Assembly: GCF_000278275.1 (NCBI RefSeq)
Contig: NZ_JH725147.1
Span: 1,166,849-1,230,848 of the forward strand
Direction of reading: 5' to 3'
From: Bartonella tamiae Th239
Lineage (GTDB): Bacteria > Pseudomonadota > Alphaproteobacteria > Rhizobiales > Rhizobiaceae
DNA length: 64,000 nucleotides
Each line of letters opens with the position of its first letter. Position 1 is the stretch's first letter. Of the stretch, positions 46,234 through 56,561 are shown piece by piece. A program made the translations under genes and the position numbers. The notes under the pieces are model-generated. The model was not told where the DNA came from, searched no databases, and saw only the letters and a list, made by a program, of their open reading frames with translations.

Positions 46234-47417
46234 TGTGGATCTCCATTTTTTGAAGACTGAGGCGATTGGAATATTGTTTTTATTCTATCAACTAAGCGTA
46301 ATAACTTATCATTTAAAAATTTGGGTAGTTTGAATGTTTTATTCGTGAAAAACATAAATGAAATAACACCACAAACCCCAAGCGGTATAAGATAGAGTAA
46401 AGGTATATAAGCCAAATCATTATCGGCGCGGTCGCCAAAATAATAGCCCAACCAGTAAATCAGAAGAGATACAGAAATCGCTGTGAAAGATGCAGAAATT
46501 CGTGCCTGGCGGTGGGATTTTGCATCACCTGCAACCGCCAAAGCGACAAAGGCAAAGACTAACGGATAGAGCCATTCTGTAAAGCGTCGATGAAGTTCAG
46601 CTGTATATTGTAAAGGACGTCTTTGATAATGACTATCATTAATATCGGGATTCATGAGATAGGCTAGTGGGCGATCTTTTGGAAAAATAGTGGGCGTTCC
46701 ATCACTTGCTGTAAATTCGCCTAAATCAAAACTATAAGAGCCAAACTTGATAATTGATACATCACCAGTTTGGTTGTCGCGACGTTGTACTTCTCCATTG
46801 TTAAGAACAAGATAATCGCTGTGATTATTGCTTATAACAGCACCTTCAACTGCATAATAATATAGATCTATATTAGGATCACGCTGATCAGCAATAAAAA
46901 GCCGTCCTATGGTGCCATCATCGTGTCTTTCGCCAATCTCCATATATAAATTTGTTGTAAGTTCTCTAAAATTGCCTTCCTGAATAAAAACATTGATCAA
47001 GTCAGAATGTGCAGTCGCAAGCATATCGCGCATTGTATGTCGCGCTTGCGGCGTTACAAAATTAGCAATAGCAAAAGATAGGATTGATACGATGAGTGCT
47101 AATAAAAGTACTGGTTTCCAAACTGTAAAGCGAGGAGCTCCTGAGGCATTAATAACAACAAGTTCAGAATCTTGATTCATTGTGGATAAAACTTGTGTCA
47201 CAGCGATCACCAGAGCGAAAGGAATAACCAATGGAATTGAAGAAGGTATGAATAAAGACGAAAATTTTAAAACGGTGAAGAATGTTTGCTCACTGGTTGT
47301 TAGAAAGTTGATTCGTGCCAAAACTTGAACGGTCCAGCTAATGCTAACCGACGCCAAGAGTATGGCCGTGAAGAGAATAAAAACACGCCGCAGGATGTAT
47401 AACTCTATAATGCGCAT
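46230..47417 (-). CDS. lptF: LPS export ABC transporter permease LptF
   Basis: The partner permease of LptG, 395 residues. It opens MRIIELYILRRVFILFTAIL and carries a coupling segment NQDSELVVINASGAPRFTVW near residues 79-98. A periplasmic beta-rich domain lies in the middle, then three more membrane segments and a cytoplasmic tail. It is the first gene of the lptF-lptG-lptD-surA-like-pdxA-rsmA run, with a 378-base divergent spacer to pepA upstream. Confidence 0.95.
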   Translation of the reverse strand: MRIIELYILRRVFILFTAILLASVSISWTVQVLARINFLTTSEQTFFTVLKFSSLFIPSSIPLVIPFALVIAVTQVLSTMNQDSELVVINASGAPRFTVWKPVLLLALIVSILSFAIANFVTPQARHTMRDMLATAHSDLINVFIQEGNFRELTTNLYMEIGERHDDGTIGRLFIADQRDPNIDLYYYAVEGAVISNNHSDYLVLNNGEVQRRDNQTGDVSIIKFGSYSFDLGEFTASDGTPTIFPKDRPLAYLMNPDINDSHYQRRPLQYTAELHRRFTEWLYPLVFAFVALAVAGDAKSHRQARISASFTAISVSLLIYWLGYYFGDRADNDLAYIPLLYLIPLGVCGVISFMFFTNKTFKLPKFLNDKLLRLVDRIKTIFQSPQSSKNGDPQ

Positions 47418-47795
47418 ATACGATTGTCACACACTCATAAAAAATCGATATAAGAATTTATATCATTCATTATAAAAAATAAATTAGCTTTGTTATCCTA
47501 TCGCATATCATAATGGGGCTAACAAGAGACAAAAAAAATAGTTGATAGAAACTTAATTTTTAAAGTATTTTGCCACAAATCATTATTACTTTCCAAGAGT
47601 CATGAAGATAACATTTTATAAAAGAGTAAAAAAATCCTTTATATCAATGTCATTGTGTGTAATTTTTGACAGTGCTTTATAAAACTAAAATTTAGGCTTG
47701 AGATATGAAATCATAAATTTATTTCGTTAGAACTCATCTTAAATGGAGAGTTTTTTGTAAAACATTATAGCAAGTCAACCAATAAGGATTATTCG
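47418..47795. other. Divergent spacer between lptF and pepA
   Basis: About 380 AT-rich bases with no gene. A perfect TTGACA at 47666-47671 faces pepA, but no good -10 lies at the right distance. The lptF promoter must also be here. Confidence 0.35.
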
Positions 47796-49283
47796 ATGTC
47801 AAAATCTATAAAAATTGAAACCAGTGCTATTTCCGCGCCTAAAAAAGGTACTTTGGTTGTACTAGTTAATGAAAAAAAACAGGTTGCTTTTGAAGTTGAA
47901 AAAATTGTTGGAAAAGCTTTGATTGATAGAACACAATCTGTGCGAAATTTTAAGGCAAAGCCTTTTACGTTTATTGATACTCTATCTGACAATAAAAAAG
48001 GTTTTAATCGCTTGGTCATTATGAGTGTTGGTGAGGTTGCTCAATTAAAAAATGATGATTGGTTAAAATTAGGTGGTGTTGCACGTACAGCCTTAAGTGA
48101 TGACACAGACGCGACGATTTGCTTAACGGTTGCAGGAGAAAAAATTGATTCTTGTGCAATTGTCGATTTTTTTACAGGAATATATTTACAAAATTATCGT
48201 TTTGACACTTATAAAACCAATAACGGTAAAGAGAAAAAGAAAAAAAAGAATTTAGACATAACCATTCAATTAGAAGATTTTGATGCGGGTAAAAAATTAA
48301 TAGAAAATGCGGGTCATATCAGTAGTGCAATTATTCTTGCGCGTGATTTGGTTAATGAGCCAGCTAATGTTTTAGGACCTAAAGAATTTACAGACCACGT
48401 TCAAAAGCTTAAAAAACTTGATGTGAAAGTTGAGTTGTTGAACGAAAAAGATATGGAAAAGCTTGGAATGAACGCGTTGTTAGGCGTTGCGCGCGGTTCA
48501 AGACGGCCACCTTATCTTGCCATTATGCATTGGCAAGGCGGTAAAGCGAAAGAAAAGCCTCTCGCCTTTGTTGGCAAAGGTGTGGTTTTCGATTCAGGCG
48601 GTATTTCTTTAAAACCTGGTGCGGGGATGGAAGATATGAAGGGCGATATGGGAGGGGCCGCTGCCGTCGCTGCTCTCATGATGGTTCTTGCATCTCGTAA
48701 AGCACCAGTCAATGTTGTCGGTGTCATTGGTTTGGTTGAAAATATGCCAGACGGTGATGCACAACGTCCCGGTGATATTATCAAATCTATGTCAGGACAA
48801 ACAATTGAAGTGATCAATACTGATGCCGAAGGACGTTTGGTTTTGGCGGATGCGCTTTGGTATACAAAAGAACGTTTTAAACCCAAAGCAATGATTAATC
48901 TTGCAACACTTACAGGAGCGATCATTGTTGCTTTAGGAACTGAACATGCTGGACTTTTCAGCAATAATGATGATGTGGCACAACAACTTTTTGATGCGGG
49001 TCAAAAAACAGGTGAAAAAGTCTGGCGAATGCCATTAAGTCAGACTTATGATAAAATGGTGGATTCTCAATTTGCAGATATGCGCAACAGTTGTGGTCGT
49101 TATGCAGGTTCTATTACCGCTGCACAATTTTTAAAAAGATTTGTTGCTGATATTCCTTGGGCTCATCTTGATATAGCAGGAACGGCGATGGCCTCGCCAA
49201 AAAATGAGTATAATCAATCTTGGGCATCGGGTTTTGGTGTGCGCTTGCTTGATCGCTTTGTCAAAGATAATTATGAGAGCTGA
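47796..49283 (+). CDS. pepA: Leucyl aminopeptidase (M17)
   Basis: PepA removes N-terminal residues from peptides using two metal ions. The active-site Lys is in FVGKGVVFDSGGISLKPG near residues 264-281, and the metal ligands continue in MEDMKGDMGGAAAV. The family signature NTDAEGRLVLADAL lies near 344-357. Length 495 fits. The N-terminal domain is less conserved; it includes an unusually Lys-rich stretch (EKKKKKKN) near residues 150-157. holC starts 11 bases inside its end. Confidence 0.96.
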   Translation: MSKSIKIETSAISAPKKGTLVVLVNEKKQVAFEVEKIVGKALIDRTQSVRNFKAKPFTFIDTLSDNKKGFNRLVIMSVGEVAQLKNDDWLKLGGVARTALSDDTDATICLTVAGEKIDSCAIVDFFTGIYLQNYRFDTYKTNNGKEKKKKKNLDITIQLEDFDAGKKLIENAGHISSAIILARDLVNEPANVLGPKEFTDHVQKLKKLDVKVELLNEKDMEKLGMNALLGVARGSRRPPYLAIMHWQGGKAKEKPLAFVGKGVVFDSGGISLKPGAGMEDMKGDMGGAAAVAALMMVLASRKAPVNVVGVIGLVENMPDGDAQRPGDIIKSMSGQTIEVINTDAEGRLVLADALWYTKERFKPKAMINLATLTGAIIVALGTEHAGLFSNNDDVAQQLFDAGQKTGEKVWRMPLSQTYDKMVDSQFADMRNSCGRYAGSITAAQFLKRFVADIPWAHLDIAGTAMASPKNEYNQSWASGFGVRLLDRFVKDNYES

Positions 49284-49734
49284 TTTGACAGAAATTCTTT
49301 TTTATCATTTGACACGATCAACGCTAGATGAAGCCCTACCTGGGTTGGTTGAGCGTTCTCTTCAGCGTGGATGGAAAGCGAGCATACAATGTTTAAGTGA
49401 AGAACGGTGTACACATTTGGATAATCATCTTTGGGCGTATTCTGAGGATTCATTCATTGGACATGGAACACACAATGATTGTGACCATGATTTGCAACCC
49501 GTTTATTTAACAACGCGAGAAGACAACCCAAACCATTCAACTGTGCGTTTTCTTTTAGAGGGTGCGTTTTGCACGAATGTTGATAAGTATCAACGCCTTG
49601 TTGTTATGTTTGAAGGTGATGATCATGATCTTGTTCGTTTAACACGCGAACACTGGAAACACTATCGGGATCAAAACCATACACTCACATATTGGCAGCA
49701 GACAGAAAATGGCCGTTGGGAGAAAAAAACCTAA
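49273..49734 (+). CDS. holC: DNA polymerase III chi subunit
   Basis: Chi links the clamp loader to SSB. The protein starts MRADLTEILFYHLTRSTLDE and contains ALPGLVERSLQRGWKASIQC, LDNHLWAYSEDSFIGHG and NVDKYQRLVVMFEGDD, all typical of alphaproteobacterial chi. The longest frame begins at 49204 inside pepA, but ATG 49273 gives the family N-terminus and 153 residues. The pepA-holC order is widespread. Its stop overlaps the next small gene's ATG by one base (TAATG). Confidence 0.93.
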   Translation: MRADLTEILFYHLTRSTLDEALPGLVERSLQRGWKASIQCLSEERCTHLDNHLWAYSEDSFIGHGTHNDCDHDLQPVYLTTREDNPNHSTVRFLLEGAFCTNVDKYQRLVVMFEGDDHDLVRLTREHWKHYRDQNHTLTYWQQTENGRWEKKT

Positions 49735-49913
49735 TGCGTATAACACCTATCATATTAATTTTAATTGGACTTGCAGGCTTTTTGTATCCTGAGTATTTTA
49801 TCAATGAAAACTCAGGAGGTGGAAGATGGGTGTTTTGCATTATTATATTGCTTGGGTTTCTATCCTTTTGGCGTCAATGGCAACGAAAAAAATACGATGA
49901 CCATGATTTATGA
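49734..49913 (+). CDS. Small two-helix membrane protein behind holC
   Basis: A 59-residue protein. The ATG overlaps the holC stop (TAATG), so translation is probably coupled. Residues 3-21 (ITPIILILIGLAGFLYPEY) and about 31-47 (WVFCIIILLGFLSFW) are hydrophobic, with a short GGGR loop and a basic, acid-ended tail (QWQRKKYDDHDL). It looks like a small inner-membrane hairpin. I do not recognise a family. Confidence 0.55.
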   Translation: MRITPIILILIGLAGFLYPEYFINENSGGGRWVFCIIILLGFLSFWRQWQRKKYDDHDL

Positions 49914-50178
49914 TCGACTTATAACACTGTTTTGGGCTGTGTTTTTTGGCTTTATTACGACATATTGGGTGGGAAGAACACATATAATGTCGTCTTTTAT
50001 TGCTTCAAAACACATTGCTTTGGCAGCTGATAGTGTTTTTGTTTTATCAACCATCTGTTTTGCAGTTTTGTTTTGGTTGTTTTTGCCAAAGATATTTACT
50101 GCGAAAATACGAATAGCGGTATCACTACCTCTATTTTTTTTCATTGCATGGCTTTTATCTTTTATACCATTAAGCTGA
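49897..50178 (+). CDS. Small three-helix membrane protein
   Basis: A frame of 93 residues from ATG 49897 (or ATG 49903, MIYDRLITLFW). It has three hydrophobic segments: about 8-26 (LITLFWAVFFGFITTYWVG), 37-58 and 70-88. It starts inside the end of the previous small gene, 17 bases overlap. It ends tail-to-tail with the MFS gene at 50170, overlapping by nine bases. Family unknown. The longer frame back to 49765 would run through another reading frame of the upstream gene and is not supported. Confidence 0.5.
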   Translation: MTMIYDRLITLFWAVFFGFITTYWVGRTHIMSSFIASKHIALAADSVFVLSTICFAVLFWLFLPKIFTAKIRIAVSLPLFFFIAWLLSFIPLS

Positions 50179-51456
50179 TATTTCTTTATCGGTAAATCCG
50201 ATAAAGCAAGTCAGTGAGATAAAGGCAGATAATAAAAGATAATAACCGATATAAGCGGTGCCGAAATTTTGCACAAGTGTTTCAGCAATATAAGGTGCAA
50301 ATGAAGCTCCTACTATTCCAGCAAGATTAAATGTCATTGATGCGCCACTGTAACGAATGGCTGTTGGAAATGGAGAGGCGAGGGCGGCTCCAATGGGTCC
50401 ATATGTTAATCCCATCAATCCAAGACCGACGACAGAAAGTGTAAAAACACCTAAAAGTCCACGATCAAGAAAATAAGGCACAGCGAAGGAAAAGGCACCG
50501 ATAAAAATTGTTACCCATATCATGAGTAAACGACGCCCTATGCGATCGGAGATTTTGCCAGCAAATGGAATGAGAAGCGCAAAAAAAACGGCACCGAGCA
50601 TTTGAACTTCAAGTGCTTTGTTAAAACTTAAGCTTAAATGATTTGTCGAATAAGACAGCAAGTATGCGCTAAAGAGATAAAACAACACAAATGTCGTCAT
50701 ACCGGCAAAAGTGCCCAGAAAAAGTGCGCGAGGATATTTAAAGAAAACCTCAATCATTGGAACTTTGACACGTTCTTGACGATCAATTGTTTTTTGAAAT
50801 TCAGGTGTTTCTTTAATAGAAAGACGGACCCATAGCCCTACAGCAATGAGAATAAGCGAAGCGATAAAAGGAATACGCCATCCCCAACTCATGCGTTGAC
50901 TTTCATTGAGAAAATTCCACATAAGCCAAAATGTACCTGAAGATAAAATAAGTCCAATTGGTGCGCCAAGTTGCGGAAACATAGCATACCAGCCGCGTTT
51001 TTTTGGTGGAGCGTTTTCTGTTGCTAATAAAACGGCACCCCCCCATTCACCTCCTAGTCCAATTCCTTGTCCAAAACGGCAAAGAGTTAAAAGAAGAGGG
51101 GCAAGCCAGCCAATTGTTGCATAGGTTGGAAGGAAACCTATTAAAATAGTCGAAATGCCCATTGTTAAAAGTGCGGCAACAAGTGTTGCCTTGCGTCCAA
51201 TTTTATCGCCAAAATGTCCAAAAATAATCGACCCTAATGGACGGGCAAAAAATGCTGCAGCAAAAACAGCAAAGGAACTTAAAAGTGCTACGCTAGGATC
51301 ACCTTTTGGAAAAAATATAACTGGAAAAATTAATGCTGCGGCGGTTGCGAATACATAAAAATCAAAAAATTCAATTGTTGTTCCAATAAGACTGGCTAAA
51401 AGAACATGCGCGATAGAATTTTTCGTAATATTATTTGAATTTTCAGAATCGGGCAT
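50170..51456 (-). CDS. MHS-family MFS metabolite/proton symporter
   Basis: A 428-residue twelve-segment transporter. The N-terminus ASLIGTTIEFFDFYVFATAA is the hallmark of the metabolite:H+ symporter (MHS) branch, which includes shikimate, proline/betaine and alpha-ketoglutarate carriers. The loop 2-3 motif is FGHFGDKIGRKATLV, with RFGQGIGLGGEWGGAVLLAT near residues 128-147. The second-half motif is KISDRIGRRLLMI. The substrate cannot be told from sequence. The two-residue Gly-Glu-Trp-Gly pattern is shared by most MHS proteins. It stands alone and is convergent with the small membrane protein genes. Confidence 0.9.
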   Translation of the reverse strand: MPDSENSNNITKNSIAHVLLASLIGTTIEFFDFYVFATAAALIFPVIFFPKGDPSVALLSSFAVFAAAFFARPLGSIIFGHFGDKIGRKATLVAALLTMGISTILIGFLPTYATIGWLAPLLLTLCRFGQGIGLGGEWGGAVLLATENAPPKKRGWYAMFPQLGAPIGLILSSGTFWLMWNFLNESQRMSWGWRIPFIASLILIAVGLWVRLSIKETPEFQKTIDRQERVKVPMIEVFFKYPRALFLGTFAGMTTFVLFYLFSAYLLSYSTNHLSLSFNKALEVQMLGAVFFALLIPFAGKISDRIGRRLLMIWVTIFIGAFSFAVPYFLDRGLLGVFTLSVVGLGLMGLTYGPIGAALASPFPTAIRYSGASMTFNLAGIVGASFAPYIAETLVQNFGTAYIGYYLLLSAFISLTCFIGFTDKEISA

Positions 51457-51880
51457 GATTAAATTGTCTTTATGCTCTTTTTTGAAACTAAGTTATATTT
51501 TTGATCAAATGTTTTTATTAAAATTTCTTAAAACTGTCGAGTCATGTTTTTAATATGTTGTAAATTTTAAAAAATATTGACCATGAAAAATTACTTTCGT
51601 ACAGGGCTGCTAAGATTTATATTATTCTAAATAAAATAGTGATTTTGTAAAACGCTCTTTAATAAAAGAATATGACATCATGTTCATAGTAAACATGTAG
51701 GTGAATAAAATAATTTTGTTATTTGTCGTCAGAAAAAAATTATAAATATTCATTTTTCATAATGCATCTTTAAAGTGATTCAGAATTCTATGACAGGAGT
51801 GAAGATAGAAAATACTTATTTTTTTGTTTGAAAAGAAAATGTTATACGCGATCCGCGGTGTTTCATCATCGAAAAGTGAA
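51457..51880. other. Spacer between the MFS gene and the autotransporter pseudogene
   Basis: AT-rich, no supported gene. A 63-codon minus frame at 51757-51948 has no family resemblance and runs through the terminator, so I left it out. The MFS promoter should lie in 51457-51600. Confidence 0.35.
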
Positions 51881-51926
51881 AAAGGCGTATAGTGGAAATT
51901 TTCACTATAAGCCTTTAAGTTTTTTT
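51881..51926 (-). terminator. Bidirectional-looking terminator behind the autotransporter pseudogene
   Basis: AAAGGC (51881-51886) pairs with GCCTTT (51911-51916), and TATAGTG (51888-51894) with CACTATA (51903-51909), one mismatch apart. Plus-strand TTTTTTT follows at 51920-51926, and on the minus strand GCCTTTTTCACTTTT follows. It lies about 65 bases after the barrel stop at 51983 and so would end transcription from the autotransporter locus. Confidence 0.7.
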
Positions 51927-51982
51927 CAAAAAAGGGAAAAATGATCAAGAAATATATTGATTTTTGATCAAATCGTTTCTTT

Positions 51983-54351
51983 TTAAAATATCGCTTTAAA
52001 GCCTATTGTACCATGGAGAGTGTAGCGATCACCAAAATCAATAAAAATCGTGCTCGCAACGATTTTTGTATAAAGTGAATATGCATTATCGTTCCAGTTA
52101 TATGTAAGACCACCGCCAAGGCCGCCCCAAAAACGATCAGAACGATTACGAAAATCAAAATTGGTTACAGCAATTTCCCTTCCATCTAAAAACTCATAAT
52201 AGAGGTTTCCAATACCATAAGGTTTTAAACTGCGCATGTCACTCTTTTCGGATTTCCAGATTTTTTCTGTATCAAAAGCGACACCGATGCGGCCTCTAAG
52301 TGAATAGCCATCTTCACGGCGAATATGCCCATTATTTGAATCGCAGAAAATGCTGAAATTAATGTTATTGTAGGACAATTGCGCTTGATGTGTTATAAAT
52401 CAATCTTGATTAAGAGCAATTTTTACCTGTTTCTAAGCTTAAAGCTTAGCCAGTTCCATTATTTCCACTGACAAAATGAGAATTGCGTAGCCATTTTGAA
52501 TGAATGTTAGTATCATATAACGTGAGATGAGCGACACCATCGATAAAAATACCGTTGTTTCCATGCCAAGTTAGTGTCCAATCAAAACCATAACCATAAG
52601 TCTTGATTTTGCCCGCACCAAAAGGTGAAGAAACATTGGTGTGTGCATGACAATCTTGGAAATACAGCCCACCAACCAATTGTCCCGTTAGATTTTCATG
52701 GGCTAAGAAATCTAAACCGATTAAGTTTTAATAATGTTGACATCATCATCAGAGATGGTTTTGCTTCTGTTTGGATTGATATGGCTAGTTAAGCCTTCTA
52801 GTTTCATCCAAAAATTACTTACTTCAGTGTCGTTTTGTGACACTTCATCATTATTTGTGGCAATCCAAGTTCTATGACCTGTCCATTGCCTCATTGTGCC
52901 TAGTTGATTCAACTGTTGTAAGAGTTAAGGATAAATTTTATACATAAGCACAGTCGGTGTGTAAACATGTCTTACTGGTTGACCGTCTATACCAGGATTT
53001 TCTGGTTTAGGTGTTGGTTCTGGTAAATTTGGATTAGGATCTGGCTTAGGCGAGGATCTTGCTCGGGTTGTATTTCGGTATTTAAGGTTCTTAAATGCCA
53101 ATCGCCTGAAAAAATTACCTACCTTGTCACCAGCAAAAAGCCCATAGGAATAGGCGCCACCAATAAATGCTTTTTGACCTTCAAAATTATAGTAAGATTG
53201 AATTATGAGATCGTTAGATGATGCGTTACCATCACCTTGAATAAAGATAATTACCATCATTCATCAGTCACCATGAGGCACCAAGACCGCCGCGATTGAT
53301 AATCTAAACTTTTGAGGTTCCTGTAACGTCAACTAAGATATGAAGGTAGTCAGTTGCTGAGTTGTCATCACCTAGAACTGAATTCAAAATGATTGTCCCA
53401 GAACTGCCGATATAATTTCCATCAATCGTTATTTGATTATAGTTATTATTTGTACTATCGCTTTATATAAAGGCACCGTTATTTTTAATATTTGAGAATA
53501 AAGTAACATTTCCATGAAATGTAACACTTCCTTCATTAAGAAAGGCATCATTATTGTTACTGGAAGTTTTCCGTATATAGTTACTATATAATTTTAATGA
53601 TGTATTTTTGGTGACAATGAATTTATCTACAAAAATATTTTGTAACGACTGCGCATTTAAATGAGTATTAAAATCTGCAGATCCTACAAAAAGTAATGAG
53701 CCTGTTGTTCCTTTAATTTTACCATAAACTTGTGTATTATCACCTAGTAAAACAAAAAAGAATGGCCAAGATTAACTTCTCCGGCCAGTAAGTCATAATT
53801 GTTAATTTGACCGACACCAATAATTGATTAGTCTTTTCCTATTATAATTCTTTTGTCATCATTATTTATGACTAAATTTCAGATAAAATTCTGATTCCAT
53901 TATTATTAATAATTGCTCCTTGTTCGGAAGAGCTAACATTAATGCCAAAATCACGCCCTTGTATAGTAGAGCTATTGTTAATGGTTAGTTTATTATTATT
54001 GCTAATAAGTATACGCGTTGCATTACGCGCTAGTATTCTTCCAAAATTATTTATAGTATTTTATTTATTTGTACTTGATAAAAACACAATGGACACACTG
54101 TTTATACTGTTATAAGTTAACATTGTGCTATGATTATAAATATATGAAATGCTACCTTAACTAAATTTCTGCAACCTTTAGTTTCAATGCATCCATAATT
54201 ATTTATAATTTCTAAAGTACCATAATTAAGTATGCCGTATTTATCAGTTTTGATTTTTTTGTTATTCGTTGATTGTTATTGTGCCAATAGATATCAATAA
54301 TATAGTTAAAAAATATGAATTTAATAATAAACTTACTATTTTTGGATGCAT
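51983..54351 (-). pseudogene. Pertactin-like autotransporter, decayed
   Basis: Pieces in several minus-strand frames are in the order of a type V autotransporter. An N-terminus MHPKIVSLLLNSYFLTILLI starts at 54351 and stops after 29 codons. Passenger remnants such as KYGILNYGTLEIINNYGCIE follow near 54200. TIDGNYIGSSGTIILNSVLG and DDNSATDYLHILVDVTGTSK (near 53310-53430) are the typical end of a Bartonella passenger. Then come IINRGGLGAS and a Pro-rich linker PKPDPNPNLPEPTPKPENPG. LNQLGTMRQWTGHRTWIA opens the barrel, in frame with the linker but after a TAA at 52925. The barrel breaks again by a frameshift near 52700 and a gap at 52379-52445. It ends HGTIGFKAIF with the outer membrane Phe. Confidence 0.88.
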
Positions 54352-54472
54352 TTTAGCAACATTATGATGTAAATAGAGACAATGTTTTCAAGTGCGTCTT
54401 ATTTATTGTTAAAATATTATACTATGTTTAAATGAATAATTCATATGTATTTTATTGACACGTCAAAAGCTA

Positions 54473-56356
54473 TTATTTGAGGGCTGTTTCATAATCATCA
54501 CTTAATTTTAGCCAGCGGCCTTCGGCATCTTCTAAACGTTTTGCTGCATCGGCACGTTCACGTGCTTTTTCAGCTGCAATTTCAGGCGTTTTTTGATATA
54601 TTGTGCTCTCACCCAATGCAACATCTAAGCGTGCAATAAGTTTTTGAAGACGCTCAATCAAGGCTTCAATATCAGTTATTTGTTTACGAAGAGGTGCCAG
54701 ATTTGCCCGTTTATGTGCATTTGTTTTACGATTTTCATTTTTCGTGTTTTTTGAAACAACGTCTTTTGAAGGTTTTGCGTCTTTCGGTTTTGTTAAGCCC
54801 AAAACTTCTAGACGATAATCATCCATATCTCCTTCAAAAGGTTTGACTTGGCCATTCTTCACCAGCCATAAGCGATCCATCGTTGCTTCAATAAGGTGGC
54901 GGTCATGTGCAATCAAAATAACCGCCCCGTTAAATTCATTGAGAGCATGAATAAGCTCTTCCCGACTATCAATATCCAAATGGTTTGTCGGTTCGTCTAA
55001 AATAAGAAGATTGGGGCCATCAAAGGTAGCTAGTCCCATGAGAAGGCGCGCTTTTTCTCCGCCAGAAAGTTCTTTAGCTTTTGTGAGCATTTTTTCGGTG
55101 GTTATACCCATTTGCGCAACGCTTGCACGAATTTTTGCTTCTGCATGGCCAGGCATAAGGCGTCGGACGTGCTCAATGGCATTTTCTTCAGGGTATAAAT
55201 CATCCATTTGATGTTGAGCAAAAAAAGCAACTTTTAAATGCGGCGCCAGAGTCAAGCTGCCTTTTTCTGGCTTTAAACGGCCAGAAAGAAGTTTTGCCAT
55301 TGTTGATTTACCATTCCCATTTGCCCCCAATAAAGCAATCCGATCATCATTGTCGATTCTAAGATCTAAATTGCGTAATATTGGTTTTGCTGTTTCATAA
55401 CCAACATCAATGTTCGATAATGCAATGATTGGTGATGCAACTTTTTTTACCGCTTCTGGAAAGCTAAAAGTATGAACATTTTCATCCTTCCATATTGCAA
55501 CGGGGCTGAGTTTTTCAAGTGCTTTTAAACGGGATTGTGCTTGGCGCGCTTTACTGGCTTTTGCACGAAAGCGTGCAACAAAGGCTTCCATATGTTTGCG
55601 ATGCGCTTCTTGTTTTGTTGCGTGTTTTTGTTGTAATTCAATTGTTTCGGCGCGTTGGCGTTCAAACTGGTCGTAATTGCCACGCCAAAACGTCAACTTT
55701 TTATTCTCAAGATGCATGATAGAGCTTGTGGCACTATTTAAAAGGTCACGATCATGGCTAATAATAATAACGCTATGAGGATAACGACGAACATAATCAA
55801 TGAGCCATAATGTACCTTCTAAATCAAGGTAATTGGTTGGTTCATCAAGTAATAAAAGGTCTGGCTCTGCAAATAGAACAGCTGCAAGAGCAACACGCAT
55901 ACGCCAACCGCCTGAAAAAGATGAAGCAGGGCGATTTTGTGCTTGAGCATCAAACCCTAAGCCAGAAAGAATAGATCCTGCGCGCGCTTCAGCGGAATGG
56001 GCGTTAATATCAACTAGGCGTGTATGAATTTCAGCAATGCGCATCGGATCATTGATAAGTACAACTTCTTTTAACAATTGGGCGCGTTCTTTATCAGCTT
56101 CTAGAACAATATCCATTAAGGATTGTTCTGTAGCGGGTGCTTCTTGTGCAACTTGACCGATCCTAGTATTTTTGGGCATGCTAAAATCACCCGTATCAGG
56201 GACAATTTCGCCAGTAATGACACGAAAGAGTGTAGATTTTCCAGTGCCGTTATGACCGACAAAACCTGTTTTTGATCCTTCAGGCAAAGTGATAGTGGCG
56301 TGATCTATAAGCATGCGTCCAGCCATGCGGACGGTGATGTCGTTGAAAATGAGCAT
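54473..56356 (-). CDS. ABC-F family ATPase (Uup/YheS-like)
   Basis: A protein of 627 residues with two ABC domains and no membrane part. The first has GFVGHNGTGKSTLFRVITGE and SFSGGWRMRVALAAVLFAEP, then LLLLDEPTNYLDLEGTLWL. The second has LLGANGNGKSTMAKLLSG, LSGGEKARLLMGLATFDGPN and LILDEPTNHLDIDSREELIH. The linker between has a long basic helix (RFRAKASKARQAQSRLKALE), the ABC-F P-site arm. A C-terminal coiled coil ends it. ABC-F proteins act on ribosomes, as translation or antibiotic-protection factors. The longest frame starts at 56398, but ATG 56356 gives MLIFNDITVRMAG, the normal start. Confidence 0.94.
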   Translation of the reverse strand: MLIFNDITVRMAGRMLIDHATITLPEGSKTGFVGHNGTGKSTLFRVITGEIVPDTGDFSMPKNTRIGQVAQEAPATEQSLMDIVLEADKERAQLLKEVVLINDPMRIAEIHTRLVDINAHSAEARAGSILSGLGFDAQAQNRPASSFSGGWRMRVALAAVLFAEPDLLLLDEPTNYLDLEGTLWLIDYVRRYPHSVIIISHDRDLLNSATSSIMHLENKKLTFWRGNYDQFERQRAETIELQQKHATKQEAHRKHMEAFVARFRAKASKARQAQSRLKALEKLSPVAIWKDENVHTFSFPEAVKKVASPIIALSNIDVGYETAKPILRNLDLRIDNDDRIALLGANGNGKSTMAKLLSGRLKPEKGSLTLAPHLKVAFFAQHQMDDLYPEENAIEHVRRLMPGHAEAKIRASVAQMGITTEKMLTKAKELSGGEKARLLMGLATFDGPNLLILDEPTNHLDIDSREELIHALNEFNGAVILIAHDRHLIEATMDRLWLVKNGQVKPFEGDMDDYRLEVLGLTKPKDAKPSKDVVSKNTKNENRKTNAHKRANLAPLRKQITDIEALIERLQKLIARLDVALGESTIYQKTPEIAAEKARERADAAKRLEDAEGRWLKLSDDYETALK

Positions 56357-56561
56357 AATATCTTTGCTTTCGCATGCTCTTTTGTGAAGTGCAAGCAAAA
56401 ATCAGAGTTATTTTTCATAATTGATTAACAAAAGAGCGTAAAAAAAGTTTTCCATGACGTTTATGAGGCAATTTTACGCATCTTATTTTGAAAGGCTTGG
56501 CAAATATTATCTATCCGTTTATAGAAGTGGATGAATATATTTTAAACATAAAGGGATTAAA

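Noticed and set aside
48512..48964. 150-codon minus-strand frame
   Set aside because: It is the antisense shadow of the pepA catalytic domain.
51757..51948. 63-codon minus-strand frame between the MFS gene and the autotransporter pseudogene
   Set aside because: It runs through a strong terminator hairpin, has no family resemblance, and its start has no clear ribosome site.
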